Assembly: GCA_028278125.1 (NCBI GenBank)
Contig: JANQEY010000217.1
Coordinates: forward strand, 1-11,394
Origin: a bacterium
Lineage (GTDB): Bacteria > Electryoneota > Electryoneia > Electryoneales > Electryoneaceae
DNA length: 11,394 bases
Direction: 5' to 3'
Below, piece by piece: positions 7,090 to 11,394 of the stretch (the stretch's first letter is position 1; every line of letters starts with the position of its first letter). Under the pieces are notes generated by a model. That model was not told where the DNA came from, ran no database searches, and saw only the letters and a list, made by a program, of their open reading frames with translations. Both the position numbers and the translations under genes were made by a program.

Positions 7090-10000
7090 TTATTTAATCA
7101 GGATCATCTTTCTCATATCTTTAAAATTACCCGTCTTTACTTCGTAAAAATAGATCCCGCTTGCCAACCTGGATGCATCAAATGATACACGGTGATATCC
7201 TGGATCCATTCTCTGGTCTACAAGCGAAGTCACTTCACGTCCCAGTATATCATATACGATCAAGCTGACATGTTGATTCTCAACCAGGTCAAACCTAATA
7301 GTAGTTTTTGGGTTGAAGGGATTCGGGTAATTCTGGTACAGAGTATATTTCTCAGGCAGAACGTTGCCTTCGGAAACATCATCTTCGATGCTAATAACTA
7401 CAATAGTTATATCCATAACCGGAGGATTCGCCCATCTGTTTCCTCCGAATACGATTTCGGCATACATCTCCATACCTTCTTCAAATTCCTGTATATCCTC
7501 CGCTTTTCTCAAATCGGCAACCAACTCGATTTGTCTCTCTTCACCCGGATCAATATTACCACTTGAAGGTTCAATCCATATCCAGGATGGGGGTGAGTAT
7601 ATCCCTTCCCATATATCAACATAGTCTACAGGAGTCTGATGAACTGTGGTAATGTGCCAGTAATCATTTCGCCATCCCATTGAGATATCCATCCCTGCGG
7701 AAGAACTGTTTTCTTCTGCTGGGTAAACTTCGATAGTATTCATATCGTAAGCCATTGTCTCGGGATTATACTTGAACACATAGCCACCTTGTCCGAGATT
7801 CGCAGAATCATGCGCTATCAGCCAGATGTTAAATCCATCAGGATCCAGCGGCATATATGCCATTCCTGAAACATGTCTCTCCTGTGGTTCGATATCCAGA
7901 ACGGTAACTTCACCTGAAGTAATATCTACAAACGCAAAATCACTATTCCACTCACGCAGGAAGAGACGGTGATTATCCATATCGTAGGCAACCGCGTTTG
8001 GGCCGAAGTTCACTGATGTAACTATTGAGAAATCAGAAAAATCGGGACTAAACTGGAATACATCACCATCGCTGTTCGCACCATAAATGACTTGTTCGTC
8101 AGGGTTATAAGCGATATCATAAACACCTGCTCCATCACCATCGAGCAGTTCTACGGGGTATGGATAGGAATAGAACAGGTTACCCTGGTGGTTGAATGAA
8201 TAGAGAAAATTATCGCCGGTCTCCTCATCCATATATCTTGCAGATACATAGATAGAATCAGCGGTGACAACAGCACCGGTTATTCCCTCATTTGCCGTTG
8301 TTGATTGAACATCAATACCCGCGATAATATCCCATGTCTCATCTAGTTCATTCCCCCGGTTGCCGGTAAAATCAGGACCATAGATGACACGTACGTAAGC
8401 ATTCCAATCCAGTTGTCCCGAACCAACACTTTCGATTATAAATTCCTCTTGTCCTGTAGTGTCCCCAAATTCTTCATGGATGTTTACATAAAGCTCAAGT
8501 GCTGTTGTCTCAAGTTCACCGTCAGGGAACAGCATCGGCATTCCACTGTCATTTGTGAAATCGAGCGAAACAGTATCAGCATCCGGGATTATAAAATCAG
8601 CAGCAGTCTGTGGCCAGTAGAATGGGTAATCGCAAACAATATTGAATGTATCAGCGGGAGCGTTTATGAGGAAATAATAGCCGTTTTCATTAGTAAATGC
8701 TTCAAACCTTGGAATTTCCTCCAGGTATATCCTTGCACCTTGTAACGGCTGGTCTTCATGGTCAAGAACAAATCCTTCCACACAACCATAGTTGTCCGGA
8801 CGAACTCCCCAGATTTCCAGGTGGTCGATAGCCACTCCATATGCGTTGTTCCAGTCATCCGCGCCGAAGCTGAACTTTATATGGATAGAATCGGACTCAG
8901 CATAAGCTGAAAGATCAAACTGAACTTCCTCCCATGCACCTTCCATACCGGAAAAACCGTTTTCACCTCCAAGGCCTGTGATAGTTCCATCATATCCACC
9001 TACCGGTTCCACAACTGTCCAGGTGTTCCTGTTATCATCCGAAACTTTTAAATTATATCCATCCCCCCACATGAACTGCATCCAGTGATAATAGCTTATA
9101 AAGGGATTTCCGAGCACAACCCAGGCATAGGTACTCTCCAGGTCGTCCTGCTGACCGTTTACATAAAAAGCGTTTAATACAGTCGCCCAGCAATAATCGG
9201 TACCATCGTATCCACCATTGGGTCCAAATTGAGGTGAACCCCAAGCCCAGGTAATTCCTTCGTGATCAAATGGATTTGGTTGCTCAGGTTCCATATCCGG
9301 CTCAAAGCTTGTCCAGAATGGAGGCAACCCGATACGTACCGGGTCAGTTTCGTCTTCACCGGAAATATTAGGCACTTCGTCCCTGGCATGTATTGAATAC
9401 GCGTAGTATCCTGCAATCGGCACCTGGTCTTCAAACATGGCGCCCTGGTTAGCGGGAATTATCGCATGGAATTCGCCATCACGATAAAGACGGTATTCGG
9501 CAAGATCTACCAAATCCGAGCCATCTTCATTCTCGTCAGGTGGATTCCATGTAATCGTTGCCGACAGCTCGGCGTTGTTTATATCCGTAACCTGTAAATT
9601 TGAAGGTGCTTCGGGCGGCATATTAAACATCACTTCATAGGATAAACTGGGATCAGATTCTATTTCTACACCCTCACTATCTACCATGGCAGAGATGTAA
9701 ACCAGGAATTCAGTATTCTCAAAATCACTTCCCAGTGATACGTCATATACATCTTCGAGAATCAACTCTTCATTATGCTGATTCCAGGTTTCACCAGCAT
9801 CCAGGGAATAAAAAGCATTAAAGCCGAGGAATTCGTCAAGTTCGGCTTCTCCCTCTAGTTCGTCTTCATTTAATAGATGTTCGTAGCTGCCTGGTTCGTC
9901 CATCTGCAGGAAAACACCGGTATCGCTGTAACCATCCCAGTACCGGATTGATGGTGGCGTACGTGGATCGACCTCAATCAAGACGAAATCCACAACCTGG

Positions 10001-10215
10001 TCATCATCTTCGTTATCCCATTCAACACCTCCAACTTCAGCATGTTCGTAGCCGTCAGCATGACATACCACTGTAAATGGTTGATCATCATTATCATACA
10101 GGTCGAATTCATAATCACCAAATTCGTCGGACTCACCATGATAAGCCGGTGCTTCAAGAATATATACATAAGCTCCTTCTACTGGATCACCATCTTCCGT
10201 TTCCACATGACCACT
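7090..10215 (-). repeat. Diverged tandem duplicate, copy 2 (shared scaffold coding tract)
   Basis: This is the counterpart of 2898-6017 in the neighbouring gene, covering codons 301-1341. The best-conserved stretch, residues 1135-1184, differs from its partner at only two of 50 positions. The sorting domain and linkers are the most diverged parts. The stop-to-stop distance to the next, mostly unseen copy on the right is 4288 bp. Confidence 0.93.
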
Positions 10216-11115
10216 CAGGTTATATGCTGTATTGGAAAAACTTATGGCTAGTTCACCGAAAGGATAGTCTGCTGGGTCTGTATTATAGGATACTTCCAGT
10301 CCTATTGATCCGTCTTCGTTCTCTATACCGATTGTTTCACCGGTGACGCCACCGAGTGGACCCGTAAATCCTTCATCATACATTATCTGAATTAATCCGG
10401 ATTCAGAGATTTGAACCTGGCAGGGAGCGGAAGTATGATCCCACTGGACGATAAGCATGTCATCAATGGTTTCATAATACGCGCCGTTGGCCCAATCGAC
10501 AATAAAATCATCCCAGTAAAAGGCTATCAGGTTATTTGGTTCAAATGCATCCGGGAGGTTGGAGTTAATCCAGGTGACGCCCGTTGATGTAAAAGATATC
10601 CAACCATGTGCACACAGGTAAAACTCATCATAGGTTTCGCCGTAAAATGGGAAATTAAATCCAATGTCATAAGGACCTAGTGTTACATCATTGTCCAGAC
10701 CGGTAATCAGTTCACCGGTATCGGCTATGTCGATCCAGTTGAACCCGGGTCCACCTTCTTCCTGTGAATCTATATAGACATACCCAAACTCATCAGGCCC
10801 GCCCTGTTCGTCAAGTTCCTCAGTGGATGTACCAATAATGTTTTCCAGTTCCAGGATCCGTTCGTCTTCGGGGTTTAATTCTTGATCATTTTCGTACTTT
10901 AGTAACGCATTCTCCAATTTGTTATAATAGATAAATCGCTTTTTGAGTGACTGATTGATTTCTGAGGTCTCATACAGCTCTTTCATAGCATCGATTTTAA
11001 TTTTCAACTTTTCGACATTTGATTTGGAAGAACTTGCTTGAATATCCGACGCCGACGCAGAAAAAATCAGTACCGACAGCATCAGACAGGTAAGAAGTTT
11101 TATCCACCTGACCAT
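7090..11115 (-). CDS. Giant secreted multi-domain protein with nidogen-like head and T9SS type A sorting domain
   Basis: The product is 1341 residues. Order of modules: signal peptide (1-~23); a charged helical, possibly coiled-coil stretch (~33-95); a nidogen-like beta domain (~105-295) with GPDEFGYVYIDS, DIGFNFPFYGETYDEFYLCAHGW and TIGIENEDGSIGLEVSYN; a carboxypeptidase-regulatory-like domain (~298-381); two fibronectin-III-like domains (~386-595); a MAM/jelly-roll domain (~599-771); a second carboxypeptidase-regulatory-like domain (~775-854); an Ig-like segment split by a propeller-like stretch (~859-1241); and a T9SS sorting domain (~1252-1341) with QNYPNPFNP and a KMILIK end. From residue 298 onward it parallels the 1307-residue gene; upstream it is unrelated. 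The fold set suggests binding or adhesion rather than catalysis (inference). AAGGAGT lies 5 nt before the ATG, and the frame is intact throughout. The protein is markedly acidic, for example WDNEDDDQVVDF, which might bind calcium. Confidence 0.95.
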   Translation of the reverse strand: MVRWIKLLTCLMLSVLIFSASASDIQASSSKSNVEKLKIKIDAMKELYETSEINQSLKKRFIYYNKLENALLKYENDQELNPEDERILELENIIGTSTEELDEQGGPDEFGYVYIDSQEEGGPGFNWIDIADTGELITGLDNDVTLGPYDIGFNFPFYGETYDEFYLCAHGWISFTSTGVTWINSNLPDAFEPNNLIAFYWDDFIVDWANGAYYETIDDMLIVQWDHTSAPCQVQISESGLIQIMYDEGFTGPLGGVTGETIGIENEDGSIGLEVSYNTDPADYPFGELAISFSNTAYNLSGHVETEDGDPVEGAYVYILEAPAYHGESDEFGDYEFDLYDNDDQPFTVVCHADGYEHAEVGGVEWDNEDDDQVVDFVLIEVDPRTPPSIRYWDGYSDTGVFLQMDEPGSYEHLLNEDELEGEAELDEFLGFNAFYSLDAGETWNQHNEELILEDVYDVSLGSDFENTEFLVYISAMVDSEGVEIESDPSLSYEVMFNMPPEAPSNLQVTDINNAELSATITWNPPDENEDGSDLVDLAEYRLYRDGEFHAIIPANQGAMFEDQVPIAGYYAYSIHARDEVPNISGEDETDPVRIGLPPFWTSFEPDMEPEQPNPFDHEGITWAWGSPQFGPNGGYDGTDYCWATVLNAFYVNGQQDDLESTYAWVVLGNPFISYYHWMQFMWGDGYNLKVSDDNRNTWTVVEPVGGYDGTITGLGGENGFSGMEGAWEEVQFDLSAYAESDSIHIKFSFGADDWNNAYGVAIDHLEIWGVRPDNYGCVEGFVLDHEDQPLQGARIYLEEIPRFEAFTNENGYYFLINAPADTFNIVCDYPFYWPQTAADFIIPDADTVSLDFTNDSGMPMLFPDGELETTALELYVNIHEEFGDTTGQEEFIIESVGSGQLDWNAYVRVIYGPDFTGNRGNELDETWDIIAGIDVQSTTANEGITGAVVTADSIYVSARYMDEETGDNFLYSFNHQGNLFYSYPYPVELLDGDGAGVYDIAYNPDEQVIYGANSDGDVFQFSPDFSDFSIVTSVNFGPNAVAYDMDNHRLFLREWNSDFAFVDITSGEVTVLDIEPQERHVSGMAYMPLDPDGFNIWLIAHDSANLGQGGYVFKYNPETMAYDMNTIEVYPAEENSSSAGMDISMGWRNDYWHITTVHQTPVDYVDIWEGIYSPPSWIWIEPSSGNIDPGEERQIELVADLRKAEDIQEFEEGMEMYAEIVFGGNRWANPPVMDITIVVISIEDDVSEGNVLPEKYTLYQNYPNPFNPKTTIRFDLVENQHVSLIVYDILGREVTSLVDQRMDPGYHRVSFDASRLASGIYFYEVKTGNFKDMRKMILIK

Positions 11116-11155
11116 ACTCTACTCCTTCCCAGTATCTTTGAAAAACTGTAAACTT

Positions 11156-11182
11156 CAGGTGAGATGCGGATTCAGAGCGTGC
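11156..11182 (-). other. Leader segment matching the one before the sister gene
   Basis: This is the counterpart of the 6857-6900 leader segment, shorter by about 17 nt. On the minus strand it reads GCACGC, then TGAATCCGCATCTCACCTG. The similarity is patchy, and function is not established. Confidence 0.25.
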
Positions 11183-11225
11183 AAGTACTTTGTTAATCAG
11201 AAGTTGAGGTTTCGATCTACTAAGA

Positions 11226-11256
11226 TAAAACTAAACGATTAGAAATATCGACACAA
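11226..11256 (-). promoter_or_regulatory. Putative Bacteroidetes-type promoter of the 1341-aa gene
   Basis: CTTG (TTG at 11256-11254 on the minus strand) is followed after exactly 20 nt by TAGTTTTA (11233-11226), the same arrangement as upstream of the 1307-residue gene. Both copies also share TTT just before the T of TAG. The predicted leader is about 105 nt before the ATG at 11115. Confidence 0.6.
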
Positions 11257-11298
11257 GTATATATTTGCCAATTCTCAAATATTATTATTATTCTGCTC

Positions 11299-11333
11299 AA
11301 AGAGAAAGCCGGCGATGATTTCTCATCGCCGGC
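11299..11333 (-). terminator. Intrinsic terminator of the third, mostly unseen copy
   Basis: A perfect 11-bp stem (GCCGGCGATGA at 11308-11318 with TCATCGCCGGC at 11323-11333) closes a 4-nt loop. On the minus strand it is followed by CTTTCTCTTTGAGC, nearly the same tail as after the terminator at 7010-7043. It starts 44 nt after the stop codon at 11378, against 46 nt in the other spacer. Confidence 0.8.
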
Positions 11334-11377
11334 CGGTTTATTCTTTAAATGCAGTTAAATCAATTTGATCTGATCGC

Positions 11378-11394
11378 TTACTTGATCAGTATCA
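11378..11394 (-). CDS. C-terminal end of a probable third T9SS-tailed paralogue (rest outside window)
   Basis: Reading the minus strand from the window edge gives nTG-ATA-CTG-ATC-AAG-TAA, that is [M/L/V]-I-L-I-K-stop. This matches the KMILIK end of the 1341-residue protein and the KMLLLK end of the 1307-residue protein. The stop-to-terminator distance (44 nt) and terminator type match the other intergenic spacer. Only five codons are visible, so the identity rests on position, spacing and this short match. Whether its head resembles either neighbour cannot be seen. Confidence 0.65.

Noticed and set aside
7192..7624. Two overlapping plus-strand open frames near the 3' end of the 1341-residue gene
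   Set aside because: Similar antisense frames occur at the matching place in the sister gene (3078-3432). This follows from the conserved sense protein and does not indicate independent genes.
4610..9320. Possible secreted metallopeptidase, because the MAM/jelly-roll domain resembles those attached to M6-type peptidases
   Set aside because: No HExxH or other zinc protease motif is present in either giant protein; the domain is an accessory binding fold here.
2898..11115. The long repeat as a mobile or composite element
   Set aside because: No transposase, recombinase, terminal inverted repeats or target duplications are visible. The copies are old, with many silent differences, and share ordered promoters and terminators, which fits plain gene duplication.
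11279..11292. Short ATT trinucleotide run upstream of the 1341-residue gene as a phase-variation tract
   Set aside because: About four to five units only, upstream of the promoter and not in a coding frame; slippage would have no obvious effect.

Overview
The window looks like chromosome from a bacterium of the FCB (Fibrobacteres-Chlorobi-Bacteroidetes) assemblage or a related candidate phylum. The evidence is two giant secreted proteins ending in a classic type IX secretion (T9SS type A) sorting domain with the YPNPFNP motif, a PorZ-like propeller protein, and Bacteroidetes-style promoter elements (TTG - 20 nt - TAnnTTT). The exact phylum cannot be read from the sequence.

Layout, left to right. 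(1) 2-271, plus strand: the last 89 codons of ribH (lumazine synthase, riboflavin pathway), cut by the window edge. (2) 272-472: a 201-bp spacer with a perfect 14-bp palindrome and a possible promoter. (3) 473-2827, plus strand: a 784-residue secreted beta-propeller protein with a FlgD/CTD-like end, best read as a PorZ-like T9SS component or another surface propeller protein. (4) 2849-2884: a strong bidirectional terminator between convergent genes. (5) 2898-6821 and 7090-11115, minus strand: two very large tandem paralogues (1307 and 1341 aa). They share a ~1040-residue multi-domain body and T9SS tail but carry unrelated N-terminal heads: a glutamine-amidotransferase/ThuA-like fold in one, and a helical segment plus a nidogen-like beta domain in the other. 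(6) 11378-11394, minus strand: the last five codons of what appears to be a third copy, at the same spacing and followed by the same kind of terminator.

Each copy appears to be its own transcription unit. Every spacer has an 11-bp-stem GC-rich terminator of the preceding copy. Both complete spacers then carry a matching CTTG-N20-TAGTTTTA promoter, a ~110-nt leader and an AGGAGT ribosome binding site 5 nt before ATG. The repeat period is about 4.29 kb. The copies are diverged at silent positions but well conserved in protein, so the duplication is old and the body is under purifying selection.

Working model (inference): a family of cell-surface or released proteins with a constant scaffold and exchangeable heads, exported by the T9SS, encoded beside a candidate component of the surface attachment machinery. 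No RNA genes, CRISPR arrays, insertion sequences or attachment sites were seen. No gene-free stretch exceeds 300 bases.
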